Shown: positions 1-13,500, counted from the first letter of the stretch. The stretch is 64,000 nt of DNA from Paroedura picta (GCF_049243985.1 NC_135386.1:19188202-19252201); one strand, 5' to 3'. Made by a program: numbers and translations. The notes: generated by a model from the sequence alone, not told the origin.

Positions 1-2889
1 GTCCACAGAACTGCCACTCAGCACTGCCCTGCCGGGAAGGGATTCTGAATGTCATTGCACTCACTGAGAAACGTGGGCGGAAGATGCCAGAAATGTGGTG
101 CTTCAGGACCTCCAAGGCTGGCCTTCGACCCCCATCACGTTCCTGCTCCTGCTGAGAAGGAGGGGGTGAGATTGCCCAATGGAAGAGGAGCACAGCGGCA
201 GCCAGGCTGAGCCATGCTTGTCAGGGCTCCAGCAGACGCAGGCAGGGTCCCCTTTCCCAGTGAGCACAAGGAAGAAGCAGCCATGTGAGCCCCAAAGCAG
301 GAGGGAGGAGGGAGGCTTACCTGCCCCACCAGGGCCAGAGCCTGGCTGTCCTCCTGCAGGGCTGGGGCGGATGGGGGGTCGCTGGAGCCCAGCTCATTCA
401 GCTTGTGCTGCAGCACTTCCTTCTGGGCCTGGAGCCTGGCCTGGGCACATTGGGCCAGCTGGGCATGGTGCATGGCCTCGTGGAGGGACTGGTGCTTTCC
501 CAGCAAGAGGAGCCTGCGGTGGAGAAAGACAAACCTCTCTGTCCTTTCTGGCCTTCACTGGCACAGCCAAGCCAGGGAGGCAGCCAGCTGTGATGTTGTC
601 TGCAGTCCCATCTCATGGCATTTCAATTCTCCCTTGGCCCGCAGCCCTCACCGGTCCTGCGTGCCGGAGCCTCCGGCACGTTCTTCATTCTGGATTTCGC
701 TCTGCAGGTCCTGGACCCGCTGCTGGAGGTCCTGAGCACTTCTGGCAGCCCCAGCCAGCTCCTCGTCCACTGAGGTGAGACTGCAGGAGACACAGACATG
801 GCTCAAGGGCCCATGGCAGCCCTGGGCAGCCTGCATGGCCAACAGTGAGCTGGGGCCCCCAGGCCTTGGTTCAAGGGTCAGTTATGGGCAGGAAGGCCAG
901 ATGAATGAGCCTCGTGGCCAGCCTCTCTCTGGGGCCTCTAAGGCAGCAGACACGTTTTGGGTACAGCCATTCTGACCCATGCAGCAGCATCTGCTTTTCC
1001 TCGGGAGGGCCTCTGGCACACCCCCACCTCTGCTGAGAGCCCCGTCCCACACGCACGTGTGCTGCACACTCTCCAGGGTCAGCTCGTTCAGCTGGAGTTC
1101 CCCGGCTTGCAGGCCCTCCGTTTCCAAGTCCTCCAGAAGGCTCTTGTCGAAGGCCGGCGCCAGCTGAGGCTCCCCCATACACCTGCAGAGACCAGCCAGA
1201 GGCAGAGAGAGAGGTTGCCTGTGGCAGATAAGAAATCAAACAGACAAATAATAAAATAAACAAACCACCCCAGGCTGGAGTCTGAGGCACTGTACACTCA
1301 GCAGGCTGTACCTGCACCGGGGTGTGAACCCGCTGTACTCCAGGGTGGGCTGGAGGCGCTCCAGAGCTCTGCCCATGGCTTGGTGCACAGAGACCATCTC
1401 CTCTTGCACCAGGCTGGTGATGGTGGCATATTCCTGCAGCGTCTCCTTGCTGTTGGCACAGAAAGGAGCAGTGGGCAGTGGGTCCAGACCACCTCCACCT
1501 CACGGCCCCCAACCACAACAGCATTGCTCACGTGAGGTGGGCCATCTCCTGCTGCAGGCCGTGGAGTGACCGGAGCATGCTGGGCAGCATCTGCTGGAAG
1601 TGGTGGGCGTGGTGCACCTCTGCTGCCCGGAGTGCCAGGACGTACTGGTTGTGCAGCGAGTAGAGCTTCCACAGGCTCCGCACGTATCGGTCTTTGGCCT
1701 TCTCTCGCTCTTTCTCTGCAAGCCCCGCCAGAGCAGAGGATCAGGGCTGCCCAGCAGTGGAAGAAGCAGGGGCACAAGACCCCGTGGCATGCCTGGGCTG
1801 GGGCTTGAGGGGAGCACCTGTGGAATCCCCACCAAGGGTGGGAGCCGCGCAGAGGATCTGAGCGTACGCACCTTTGCTGGCTTCCTGGAACCTGCGCTTG
1901 GCCTGTGCGCTCTCACGGATGTGGGCCAGGTATTGGGCCTTCAGGCGTTCTGGCTCTTGCTGAGTGGCCTGCAAAAGCCCCCAGGGGGAACGGACACCCA
2001 CAGCTTTGAACCAGGAGGAGTCCCTCTCAGACAGGTAGGGGCTCGTCTCTGCTGCAGGCTAAGTGCTGTAGCAGCAGCAGCAGCAGCTGTGGGACTCCCA
2101 CCTGGCAGGACCTTCACGCCGGGGCCCTGCCCTGGACAAGAGGCACGGGCAGGCTTACCCGTGTGAATTCCTGGCTCAGCTGCTGCCACTGCTCACTGTA
2201 GGTCCGGCGCAGCTGCTGCTTGTCACGGGTGAGCAGGCCCAGCTTGTGGATGGGCCCTGAGAGCAGGGCCTCTGAGTGCTGCCGCAGGAGCTGGGTCAGG
2301 GCCTCCGTCTGGGTCACCAGCGACCACCAGCACTGGGAATGGCAAGGGGGACAGGTTGGGCAGGAGCAGCTCCCTTCCTTGAGGTAGCCTGTCTCCTCCC
2401 CCAGTTGGCACAGCCCTGGCTTTCAAGGCAGGCCGGGCCAAGAACGTTTTGGGAGGGGCAGGGTAGCATACGGCGAGGGAGGACCTAGGGGAGAACGGCC
2501 CAGAGGGAGAAGGGAAGCACGCAGCAGTGAGGGCAGAGAGGCCAGCTGGCTGGCAGAGGAGCTTTTGCCAAAGCAGAGAGTGAAGCCAGGCCAGGCTGGG
2601 CCTTGCAAAGCCTGGGGCCTCATCCTGCTCCTGGACTCGAACCAGGGGCTCCCACCTGGCCAATCTGGCTGGGGCTGGGTTGCCGGCCACTGTCCTGCTT
2701 CTCGGCCAAGCTGTACATCTGGTGGAGCTGGGCGGCGTATTCCCGGTCACTCTTGGCGCGCTGGCTCATCCACTTCTTCAGGGCCTCCAGCTGGCGGAGT
2801 TCTGCTTCTTGCAGCTGCAGCAGGGCACTGTGGCCCTCGGGGCAGCCGAGCTGCACCCCGAAGCCCGCAGCATGGAGGGGCTGTCCCAT
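1..2889 (-). CDS. FES: FES tyrosine kinase, 5' (N-terminal) part, runs off left edge
   Basis: This is the N-terminal part of the cytoplasmic tyrosine kinase Fes, which senses curved membranes through its F-BAR domain. Nine coding exons are readable on the minus strand: 2656-2889, 2159-2332, 1872-1968, 1532-1715, 1312-1449, 1057-1182, 652-780, 321-513 and 65-148, giving 317 in-frame codons. The start at 2889 is ATGGG, and the following HSALLQLQEAELRQLEALKKW segment matches the F-BAR start of vertebrate Fes. Exons 1-5 encode the F-BAR region (for example RRTYSEQWQQL and RYVRSLWKL-like helices), and exons 7-8 encode a coiled coil ending SQALALVGQ. Exon 9 (EQERDGGRRPALEVLKHH, then ISGIFRPRFS) is the linker before SH2. 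SH2 and kinase exons would lie left of position 1. The position just downstream of FURIN in the same orientation is the vertebrate arrangement and supports FES over its paralogue FER. Nothing looks broken. Confidence 0.93.
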
Positions 2890-4422
2890 AGGTCCTGCTG
2901 TGCTTTCTCCCTACAAGCCGGCAGTTGTCAGGGTGCCCTGAGCACAGAGTGTGAGAGATCTTGCCCTGCAGCCCGCCTGTCCACCCACCCTCCCTGACTT
3001 GCAGCGGCTTCCCCTTTACATTTCCTGGATGGGCCTGGAGGAGTTCCCCAAGGGTACAAGGAGGAGCAGAGCTCACGCGCAGGGTGGGAGGGGGTGGCCC
3101 TCAAGCAGCTAACCCCCTCCCCAGCTGTGAAAGGCTTGTGGACCAGTTGGGCTATCAAGGGTATGGCTTCCCCCTAGAAACATGGCTGGTGGCTGAGCCC
3201 AAGACAGGTCATGCGGAGCACGTCCCCTCCTTTTCCCTCCTTCCCTTGGCACGGGGGCTCTGCCGGGCTGCCTGCAGAGAAGAAGGGGCAAAGCAGAAGC
3301 GACAAGATTTGCTCCAACTGGATTCAGGTCCAGGAGCATCTTTGGGGGAGGGGGTGCATGAGCTTTCGAGAGTCACAGTGCTGCCAAAGGGAGCCCTGAC
3401 CCTTGAAAACTCATACCCTGAAAATCTTGTTGGTCCCAAAGGTACTACTGGAAATAAATCTAGCTGTTCTCCTACAGACCAGCCTTGTTCCCCTTTGCGT
3501 GGTTTCTCTGCCCCTGCCAGAGCTCCACCCCCACCGCTGAAATGGGGCCTACCTCACCCTGATATGGAAGGGACACCCCCTGGACCAGTGGCTGTACCTG
3601 GTGGTGCTGCTCCTGCATGCCCCTGAGCTGTGCTGGCCTCCTTGGCGTGGCTGGGTCTCAAAGAAGGAACAGGAAACCTCGGCAAACCCTGCAGCCGTTG
3701 CAAGATCCTTCTTCCGCCGTAGTGTTGCTTCCCTGGCTGAAACTCGTAGATGGGCTGAGCACACACTGGAGCAAAAAGCCATCCCCAGACACTGGAGTTG
3801 GAAGCCATTAGGAAACTGCCTTAAAATCCCACCCAGTGTGGCGCAGGCCTGCTCTGCGGAAGGCAGCAAGCCTGTCTGCTCAAGTTCTGTGGCCCCCACT
3901 AGAGGTTTGGGCCCTGCCATCCCTCTGGGAGGCATCCTCCATCATGGTCACTGCCTCCTGGGCACAGCTCTCTCTTCCCAAGGCCAAAGACACTGGCACT
4001 GGAAACTCAAGAATGGCTGCAGTGCCACGAGCCAGGGGAGGGCCAGCTCACATGGCTGGCAATCCTTGTTTTGCAAGAGCTTGGCAACTCTCCGGTTGAA
4101 CTGCCCGTTGAGTCTGCTGGAGCTTCAATCCGCTCTGCTCGCCCTTCTGTGCTCCTGCTCTTGAGCGCGAGGGCCTTCTCTGCTTCCTGGGCAAGGGTCA
4201 GCCCTCTGTACAACTGCAGCCACCTCTTCTCCCAGAGACCTGCTGTGGGCGGGTGGAGATGCTGAGGCTGAGAGCAAGGAGAGAAGGGACAGAGCTGCCC
4301 CAGCCTCCTCATCCCTGAGGAAGGATCTCTTCCCTCCTCTTGGCCACAGATCAGGAATCAAGGAATAGGTAGGTGCCTCGGTCACATCAGTACAGGCAAG
4401 TCCTAGAGTTAATATGTTAGAG

Positions 4423-4684
4423 GAATAAGAAGAGTTGGTTCTTATATGCCGCTTTTCTCTACCCAAAGGAGGCCGAAAGCGGCTTACAGTCGCCTTCCCT
4501 TTCCTCTCCCCACAACAGGCACCCTGTGGGGTGGGTGAGGCTGAGAGAGCCCTGATATCACTGCCCGGTCAGAGCAGTTTTATCAGTGCCGTGGCGAGCC
4601 CAAGGTCACCCAAGGAGTGCAGAATCTAACCCGGCATGCCAGATTAGAAATCCGCACTCCTAACCACTACACCAAACTGGCTCT
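4423..4684 (-). repeat. tRNA-derived SINE, near full length
   Basis: Read on the minus strand, the head has a Pol III A-box-like GGTGTAGTGGTTAGGAGTG and a B-box-like GGGTTAGATTC. It is followed by a body with GTCACCC and GCCCTGATATCAC, and ends at AAGAGTTGG..ATTCCTC on the plus strand. The same body and tail recur at 47600-47804 and 32141-32200, which marks it as an interspersed family. The style is that of squamate tRNA SINEs. Confidence 0.75.
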
Positions 4685-4815
4685 CAATTTTATTGTTGTT
4701 ACCACCTTACCAGAATGATGTTACCTGTTCCATTTTGTTGTTTCATGTAAACTGCCCTGAGCCTTCAGGGAGGGCGGTATATAAATGAAATAAATAACAT
4801 GAAATAAATAAAATA
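4685..4815 (+). repeat. Retroposon tail ending GGGCGGTATATAAAT
   Basis: The end CCTTCAGGGAGGGCGG followed by TATATAAATG and an A-rich ATAAATAA repeat is shared with 15488-15592. It is the 3' tail of a squamate SINE or LINE family that I cannot name with certainty. Confidence 0.5.
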
Positions 4816-5053
4816 GAGTGATAGCATTTATTCACACTGACCAGTTTAAAATTTCTCCAAAAATCCCTGCTCATTGAGAGCAAGCCACTTTGCCTGCAGG
4901 CCCAAGCAGCCTGTGAGTTCTGCATTCAACTTCGCAAAGCCCAGGCAAAAATGAAGCCCCTTTTTTTCTTTCAGGCCCTACATCTCCAAGTGGGTGGGCT
5001 TCGTTTCGACTGGCCAGGCATCCTGAGAGGCAGTGCTCAGCTGTGTTGTATCC

Positions 5054-5083
5054 TACACACACACACACACACACACACACACT
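5054..5083. repeat. (CA)n microsatellite
   Basis: This is an uninterrupted run of about 15 CA units. It accounts for cysteine/valine-alternating open frames on the minus strand here. Confidence 0.9.
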
Positions 5084-5286
5084 ACTGCTTGCCCACCAGC
5101 CATGCTGCCGTGAGAGCTGAAACATCTGGCCCTTGTTGCATCTTCCCTCCTCTGTGCTGCTTGGTTTTCGGGGGGGGGGGTCCTTTGCCTTGCCCTGAAA
5201 CTTGCCTTGAGAGGCAGCTCTTGGCCTGGCTTTACTTCTCTGGTCTCTGAACTCCCCATCCCTCTGTAACACAGAAACACCCCAAT

Positions 5287-5565
5287 GTGAACACACTGGA
5301 AGTGAATTCTGAGAAGACAGGAATACTGCCGCTTAGAAAGGCTTGGGCCTTGAAGGACGTGGTACTTCCCACTTTCAGTGAGGTTCAGCTTACCCCTTCT
5401 GACTCAGTCAAGAGCCTTGTGGTTACACTGGATTTAGCATTACTAGTGGAGAAACAAGTTCATACAGCAAAAATGCTTCTTTCCCAATGCGGTTTCGCCT
5501 GGGGAAAGATAGGCCCCCCTCAGCTGACACAGCTCTGTGCCGTGGGAAGCTCAAAAATAGACTAG
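5287..5565 (+). mobile_element. LINE reverse-transcriptase fragment (CR1/L2-like)
   Basis: A 92-codon frame contains DVVLPTF, LTPSDSVKSL and VTLDLALLVEKQV. These resemble the region downstream of the catalytic motifs in CR1/L2-type LINE ORF2 proteins. Only this short piece is present, with no endonuclease and no 3' UTR, so it is a dead 5'-truncated or internal fragment. The family assignment is from memory of the motif pattern and would need a repeat-library search. Confidence 0.55.
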
Positions 5566-6699
5566 TGATAGATAGATAGAAATCTTATTACAGTTTGCAC
5601 CACACATATAACATAGGGACTAGTGTGATGTACCCTACACTCGTACACTTCCCGCAGCAGCAGCAGCAGCAGCAGCAGCTAAAGAGTGCAAGCACACACA
5701 ATCCATCCTGCAGTCCCACACTCTACAAGCGTTCTTTCCCACGGAGACCGTTTCCCTAACCTTTCCTTCTTTCCAAGCGTGTGTCCCTTTATTGTTTCCT
5801 AATGCATATGCACGCTGAGGTGGCGGGAGATGCAGGAGTCCCCCTTCTGCCCAGTCAATGATGGCCGTCCCTCCCAAGCAGAGCTGGCCCTTCCAAGCCT
5901 TCCAGGGAATAAACAGGGATCAGCCCTGCTTAAAACATCTCTGTAAGGAACAATGTCATGCCCTAAATATGCCAAATAATGCGATTTCACATGCTATGTT
6001 GGGAAAATGCATGTTGTTGTCACAGCAGCAGAGTCAGTTTAGCTTTGATAAGAAAGTAAATACTGCATTTCAGTGTTTCCCCCAAATTTGCTTTCCCCCC
6101 TGAAAAGTACTGGGGGAGTGGGAGAAGTTGCTGGGCTTTCAATCGTAGTCTCTACTTACGTGAAGCAGGCTCCTGAGGGGAGGGTCTTTTTCACATTGAT
6201 GTACATCTGTCTCTTCAACCATGTTTGGTTAGAATCCCCCCCCCTCCCCTTGCAGTTCTAAATCCCTCCTGTACCAGCAAGGGCCAATAATCTAGCAAGC
6301 ATGTCCAATAACCAAGTAGTTGCATTGAAAGAAGCAGTGCAGAAACGCCTTCCTTCTCCCATGGAAGGCCTGAATGCCAGCTGGTTCCAGCCTTCAAGTG
6401 TAGGCCATCTCCAGCCCCGCTAACCTTTCAGGCACTCCTGGGTAGGTGTTCAACAGGTGTTCATATTCTGAGACACCCCCCCGAGCAGGTGGTGTCGGAA
6501 ATGTTTCTGGCTTCCCTCAATTAACAACAAGTGCTTTGCGTGGGCATCTGAAAGATCAGTTAAGCTTCATCACCCAACTAGAAAGTCACAGAAAAGGACT
6601 TGATGGTCAAAAGGAGATCACAAAGCGAGACAAAAATCAAAGGGTGTACATTACATGACACTATGACAACGAAGAAAGCTGATTTGCATAGTTCCACCA

Positions 6700-6715
6700 T
6701 TTAATAAACTTTAAT
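6700..6715 (-). terminator. Candidate FURIN poly(A) signals (ATTAAA x2)
   Basis: Two overlapping-range ATTAAA hexamers on the minus strand (plus-strand TTTAAT at 6700-6705 and 6710-6715) lie about 830 nt after the FURIN stop. They are the first plausible signals in a region with no other gene. Confidence 0.45.
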
Positions 6716-7534
6716 CTCTCTAGCGTTATATCCACATCCATTAAATTAAAAAAAATCTGGCCGCAGGAATCTGCTCCTTGCTTAAATTACAAGAAATTCT
6801 TGTGCACCAAAAAGTCATTATAGAAAAAGGAGTCCCGCGCAGCAGCATGGCCGGCAGGCAGGCGAGTCCGGGGCAGACAGCAGCCACGAGCCCAGGCCCG
6901 CAAAAGATTGTCGTCAAAGAGGAGACGGGCTACAAGGCACATGAGGGAAGATGGAAGCTCCAGTGACTTTGGGCAGAGACAGGGAAGGGCCAAAGGTGGC
7001 CGGCCGGCTCAGGAGACCGAGAGTGGCAGAGAGGCCAGAGCTTCCCCAGGGGTGCTGAGCGGGCAGCGGCATCACTCCCTCGAGCCCACATCCGAAGGGG
7101 AACCCACACGCTCCTTCGGCCCCTCTCCCGAGGCAAAGACATGCGAGGAGCAGGAGGCCGAGAGCAGCGGCTGAGGAGGCAGGAGGGAACACGCTCCAGC
7201 ACGTTATTGCTGGCAGGGAGGCAAGGCGGGAGCACAGGCCTGCCAAAGACACGCCAAGGTGGGGTGGGGTGGGGAGGGGGCGTCACGAGCTCTCGGGCCT
7301 TTCCTCCCCCCTCCCACTATGGCTCCGCTCCACCTCGCTTAGAGGCCTCTCCCACCAGAAGGGGGAAAGACAAACTGGCCCAGTTTAAAAACACTTTGGT
7401 GAGTTAAAACCGGAATTGGGCGACTGAGTGGCAGCTCCAGCAGCATCTGCCCACAGACAGCAGGGCTCAGCTCCAGGGAAGGGAGCAGAGGGAGGCAGAC
7501 TCACTCCTGGGGCCCCACGGGGGCCGCAGGCTCA

Positions 7535-10500
7535 TCAAAGGGTGCTCTGGTCTCTGATGAAGGCAGTCCGTTCCCCCTCGTCGTCCTCCTCCTCCTCCGG
7601 ACCCTCCTGCCAAGCGTCGGACGGAAGCCCCTTGTAGGCGATGATGCCGCCGCTCTCCAGCGAGTAGACCTTGACCCCGCGGAGGCGCAGTCCGGACCGC
7701 AGCTGCAGCACGAGGAAGACGGTGACAAAGACCAGGACGATGAAGAAGCAGCTCAGGCTGGCCACCAGGACGGGCAGGTGGGACGGGGGCGTGGAGAGTG
7801 CTATGCCTTCCCGCAGGGCAGGTGAGGCCCGGCTGCTCTGGCTCTGGTGGGAACAGGTCTGCTCCTGGACGTTGTAATGGGCATGGGCCGGGCAGGACAA
7901 GCACTGGTTGGGTGCTGGCCCCAGGCAGGTGGCACAGGACGGGTGGCAGGGCACACAGAGACGGGGGCTCGGGCGCGGGTCCAGACTGTTCTCCAGAGGT
8001 GTGGGCACAGTGCCCGGGGCGAAGGCAGGCGGGCACATCTTGAGACAGCTCTTCTGATGGAGGTAGAATCCTTCTTCGCATACTGCAAGGGGACACAGGA
8101 GCGGGGGTGAAAACCAAGGGACAGCACAAGGACAGCCAGAGGCTACGTAGGCTGAGAGGCACCGGGCCACTCAGCCACCCCCAAGAGGAAAGCTTTCAAA
8201 GCACAAAGGTGTAGACAAGGGCTGTATACCCCACACACACACACACACACAGATGCAACTCTAAAGGCCTTTGGGAAGAGACAAGTCGTATCTGGCCTTC
8301 CAGGCCTGCACAGACCCCCTGGGAGAAGGGAATCCCTCACCTGGGAGCCATTACAACCAAGCCCCATTTCTGTGAAGGTGACCTCCCTCCCCCCAGAAAG
8401 GGCTTGACATTGATGCCAGAGGCCGGTTGGGTTGATAAGGGTGCTGCATTCAAATACAGCCACATTGACAAAAGTGGGCCCATGTACCACAGCTGGGTTT
8501 TAACCCGGCTCCTGCTGGGTCTGGGACCAGGCCGGGGCAGCACAGTACTGGGAGGTCCGGAATGGGGGGTCTTTTTCAGGGCAGGAGGCCCCTAGAAGCA
8601 CCGGGGAGAAGTGGGGAGCACAAACCTAACTGGGAGCAGACAAGCCTAACTAAGGCAGGAAAGCCAGCCAAGGAAGGACCATTGGGCACCCATCATGGCA
8701 CAGAGGGAAGACAGCTTGAAGAGCCCCTCGAAGGAAGTCAGCTGTCATTGTGACATCCCACCTTCAGCTGAATGGCTGAAACCGCCACTCTGCAGCCCAC
8801 CACAACTGTTCCCCACCAGCAGACGGCCTAAGGAAGGGCTCTGGACGGGACCGGAGGGGTGACTCCCTCCCCTGCCAGAACTTACCCACACAAGCCTGGC
8901 CAGTCGCCAATGTTTTGCAGCCACTGCTCTCAAACTGGTTGGGGAGGCTGGGGGGGTCCATGGCTGTCCCATACAACACCAGTGTGAACTTGGTGAGAGT
9001 ACCTGTGAACAGAATGGGGGGCGGGGGGTTGAGACTGGCAACAGGACCATCCCATTCAGCCCCCCCCCTCCCCAAGTTCCCTCCCTTCTTGGAACTTTCC
9101 TCCAGGGATGTCACTAAGCTGCTGAAAGGAGTCCAAGCGGAAACTGACTGCCAGGAAGCTAGCAGGTGTTGGTCTACGTGGAACGCCCCACCCTCCTCCC
9201 AAAGAAAGGCAACAGGCAAGGAGAGTCTCTTGGCTGAGGGGCCGCACTCCACACGCAGGAGGAGGAGGAGGAGGAGGAGGGCCAGCCGCAGCATCCAGCT
9301 GGCAGGCTCTTCCTGTCGTCAGGACCAGAACAGGCCGGACTGGCTGTCGGCTCAGCTGCCTCTCTCTCACCTGCCCACACTGCCCGGCAGCCTCAGCCAC
9401 CCAGATGGGAGCAGGAAGGGCTTAGCCTGCTGCTGGGGGCGGAGACCGCACTGCTGGCCCCGTGGGGGGGGGAGGGGGGAGCAGAACACACAGCTGGCCC
9501 TGCTGGGAACAGGGAAGGCCGAGGAGAGAAGGCAGACAACCCGTACCGTAATTATTGGCTTCGCTGGTGTTTTCTATCTCCAGCAGCCAGTCGCCTGCAG
9601 GGTCCTCGTCCCAAGAATGTGTCGTCATGAAGGCCCAGTCGTTGAAGCCGTCCGCTGAGTAGTCGTGGGGCCTGGCCAGGGGTGGGGGGAGACAGCAGGA
9701 GGATGAGAGGCTGCAGGGGCTGGGGGGGGGCTACCCAGGGAGGGGGGACAGGGCTGGCATGGGCCTACCTGGCAGCCAGCAGCGTGGAGCGGGTGCCCGC
9801 AGGACTGACGAGGTGGATGGCCAGGTCTCCTCGCCGGTTGTAGGAAAGAGTGAGGCGGGCCTGCACATGCTCTAGCCGGCTGACGTAGCTCGCCTTCCCC
9901 CGGCATGCATCTACCCGCTGGCGCACCTCCAGCCGCTTCCCAATGTCTCTGCAGAGGGAGGGAGGGAGGGAGGGAGGGAGGGAGACAGGCAAGAAGCCTG
10001 TGAGAGACGAAGCAGGCAAGTAGCTGCAACCAGGGCCACAGAGCAACAAGCCCTGTGGAGTCCCCCTCCCCAGCCCTCCCCTCTGCTTCAAGGACAGCAG
10101 AAAGTCCCTCGCCTTCCCATCTCTCTTCCAGGCTGTCCCCAAGAAGTTCCAGGTCTGGGCCATGGAGGACTTCCCCATTCCAGGGCTGAGGACAGAGCTC
10201 CCCACCCCCACCCTACTGATGGAGAAAGCTGCAAACCCACTCGGGACTCACTTGGGTTCCAGGAGGATATCCACCAGGCACTTCCGCTGGGGGCCCACCG
10301 AGGTCCAGTTCTTGGCCAGAGCCACCATGGCCCCGGCATCCAAGAGACCATAGCCGTAGGAGTGGCTCACTGCAGTGACACAGACAGGATGGGTGGAGGT
10401 CAGGCCTGCAGCTTCCCGCTGAGCCCTCACGCCCCCCACTCCCCCCGAGTCAAGAGGAGGCTGTCCTGGTTACCTTTCCTGCCCACCCCGTTAACAGCCC

Positions 10501-13500
10501 AGTCATTGGTGTTAAGGTGGGCGGGCCTTGAGGTCCTCACAACAAGGTGCTGCATGTCTCGCCAGGTGAGGTTCTTGCTACAGGAACGAAGGCAAGGAAG
10601 GTTACCTGGGGGGGAGGGGTGTTCTGACATCCAGCCTGCCCTGCAGAGGAACCAGAGGATGCCCCCTCCCCACCACCCCCTTACTTCGCCTCCAGGGCCA
10701 GAGCGATGATGCCCGCAGCCAGGGGGGCTGAGGCTGAGGTGCCCGTGTGAGATTCTGTGCACTTCTGCCTCAGATCTGTCGTCACCTGAGAAAGGAAGGA
10801 AGGAAGGAGGGAGAGGCAGGGTAAGCCCAGGCTGTTCTGGGAGCTCACAGCCCCCCAACCCACCCACAGGGAGTGAGACTCACAATCTGCTTCTCATTTT
10901 TGCTGCCGCTGCTGTAGGTGGTGGCCAGGGTGGAGGAGCAGGCCTCGCTATACCAGGGCACGTTCCCTGACTGGGTGGTGCTGCTGATGGAGAGGGTGTA
11001 GATGCTGTTGGTGTAGCCGTCACAATTGCAGCTGTCATGCTCCTGTCCGCCGTTGCCCGAAGCCCACACAAAGATGGATCCCAGCCCATTGCGACCCTAC
11101 GAGGAAGAGGCAGCCAGGTTGAGGTGGCCCCACGGCATTGAGCTCCAAACTGACCCACGGGCCGGGCCAGGCCTGGCCTGGCGAGTCCACCCCAACCGAC
11201 CTGGCTGACGCCCCGGTAGAAAGCCTCTTCAGCCAAGTGGGCAGGGCCGTCCACCGTCTTGCCATCATCCTCGGGACCCCAGCTGGCGCTGTAGATGTGG
11301 ATGTGGTTGGGGCTCAGACCCAAGGACTGGGCTTCCACGGCATCTGTCACCTCCCCATCCAGCATGCGCACACCTGGACAAGAAGCAGGGTGACTGGGGC
11401 TCTCCTGGCTGGCAGTCTCAGAGACAGAGGGACACCCAGCCTCCCACGTGACAAGCAGAGCCAGGCCTGCCTTCTGAAAAGAGCTGTCATAAACTCAGCA
11501 TGAAACCCGGCACTCCAGGCCAGGGCAAACCCCGGGCCGGAGGCAGACCCCACAGGCCACTGACCTCCAATCTTGGCATTGTATGCCACTCCTGCGCCAC
11601 AGATGCCATTGTTTGCCACAGCGGCCACTTCCCCCGCACACCGTGTGCCGTGCCTGCATCAAGACACAGAGAAAACGACCGGCGTTCGACGGCTGGATCA
11701 CCCAGCCATGACCTGCAGGAAAGGCTGGTCTGCCCGTGGCCTCTCTCAGCAGCCGGTGACCTGGGGGCGAGGCGCCCCTGTGGGAGAAGGGAGAAGGGAG
11801 AAGGGGCTGCCCCACCAGCTTCATGCTTTCTTTGGTGTTCAATCCAAAGGCCACCCACCTGTTGTCATTCATCTCTGTGTAGCGTGGCTGGGGGTCCGGA
11901 TCCTGGTCATTCACGTCAAAGCTGGCAGCAGGGTCCTGGAGAGAGAGGAAGTCAATGCCGCCCTGACCAAGGTCCCCAGAAAAACCCCCACTCCGGCTTG
12001 CCTGTTGGGTCTGGTGACAACCAACTCAGCCTTGGTCCCAATCCATCCTGCCCGGCACCGCTCCACACACTCTGACCCCAGCTTCTGGGAGTTCCCTGCC
12101 CTGGACTCCACGGCTGGCACTGGAATGTGTGTGCGCGTGCATGACCTGTGGGAACTGCTGCCCACATGAAGTGCAGTTTCTACGGAGCATCGCACCCCAG
12201 TGCAGAGGAGAGGGCCTGCTGATGCCCCCAGAGCCCTGCCCTACTGCCCCCCTCCACTCACATAATTGGCTTCCAGATCCATGTGGTTCTTCTCGATGCC
12301 GTCATCCAAGATGGAGACCACGATGCCTCGGCCAGTATAGCCTTGTTGCCAGGCCTCCCGCACATTCAGGTCTTGCTGGTTCCCGTTGGACTGCAGGAAA
12401 AGGCCACAGCCCAGTCCACACTGCCTTCAGAACAGGGCTTGGGGCCAGCAGTCTAATTCTGCCTGCCTGCCTGCCCAACCCCAGTGCCCCCAGGCGGCAG
12501 CCACCCCCCTCCAGCTTTCAGGGAAGACAGAGACTGTGGTGGGTGGCACCGGCTCCAGCCCTCTCAGTGAACTACCCCAGCTCTGCTGGAGACACCCGGA
12601 CATCAGGCGTACTCAGGGCCAGATGCAGTCGCATAGGTTGTGCTTTTGTCTTGTCCCCTGCCACAGCAGGTGCAAGAGGGCACCCGTTTCCCAACGGGTG
12701 AAGGCACCGGCTGGCTCCCTCTGCAGCTGCATCAGGCACCAAAGTCCCACAGGGTCAAAGACGCAAGGGCAAGTCCACCCAGAAGCCCAAGGAAGGGCAC
12801 AAAGGGAGGCAGGAATTAGCTCTGCAGGAGAGGAGGTGGGCACTGCACTTTTGGCCCTTGCTGTATGGCAGGAGCCCTGCCTATGAGCTTGTAGCCAGAA
12901 CAGCTGGCAAAGAACTGTCCCTGCAGGCCCCCCTGTCCACCCTGACCTACCAGGTACCACTGCTGAGGGAACTTGGGGTCCGTTGGTTCCGGGAAGACAT
13001 CTCTTTTCTTCCGTCGCTTGGCCACCTGCTGCTCCAGCCAGTGCACCTGAGGCAACAGGAGGGGAGTGAGGAGGAAGATGGAGCAGCATTCCCCAATTGT
13101 TTTAGTCACACCAGCCTGTGGGTGCATGGAACTGGCATGGCCCGTGCTTTGGGCGGCACTGCCCAGGAGGCCACCCAGAGAGAAACAGAAGGTCTCCCAC
13201 ATCCTTCTCCAGGGCACTAGGCCCACAAGTCCCTCAGCAGATTTCCGGGCAAGCAAGCAGAGGCCTGAAGCCCCAGCCAAATGCTGACTTTATTATTTTC
13301 CCATTTTAGGAAGTCAATTCACATGAGAATGAACAGATTGCACGGGACACTCAACAAGATGCTTTTAACAAGAGAACACCTGACTGGTGTTTCTCTGTGT
13401 CCCAGTCCACTTCTGCTCTGCAGAGTTTTCTGGGCTCCTCAGGCACCCCTCCCTCTTCGATTACCCCAGCAGGCCTGGGTTGAAGCCCTCGGGAGCAGGA

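Larger units (their letters stand above)
2890..6690. other. FES-FURIN intergenic spacer
   Basis: No coding exon is recognised here. A non-coding first exon of FES probably lies within it but cannot be placed. The spacer holds a tRNA-headed SINE (4423-4684), a second repeat tail (4685-4815), a CA microsatellite (5054-5083), a LINE reverse-transcriptase fragment (5287-5565) and a CAG run near 5655-5680. The stretch 5690-6690 shows nothing identifiable. Confidence 0.6.

Noticed and set aside
9240-9300. Leucine-rich minus-strand frame resembling a signal peptide (9174-9294)
   Set aside because: It lies wholly inside a FURIN intron, comes from a GGA repeat, and has no following exon.
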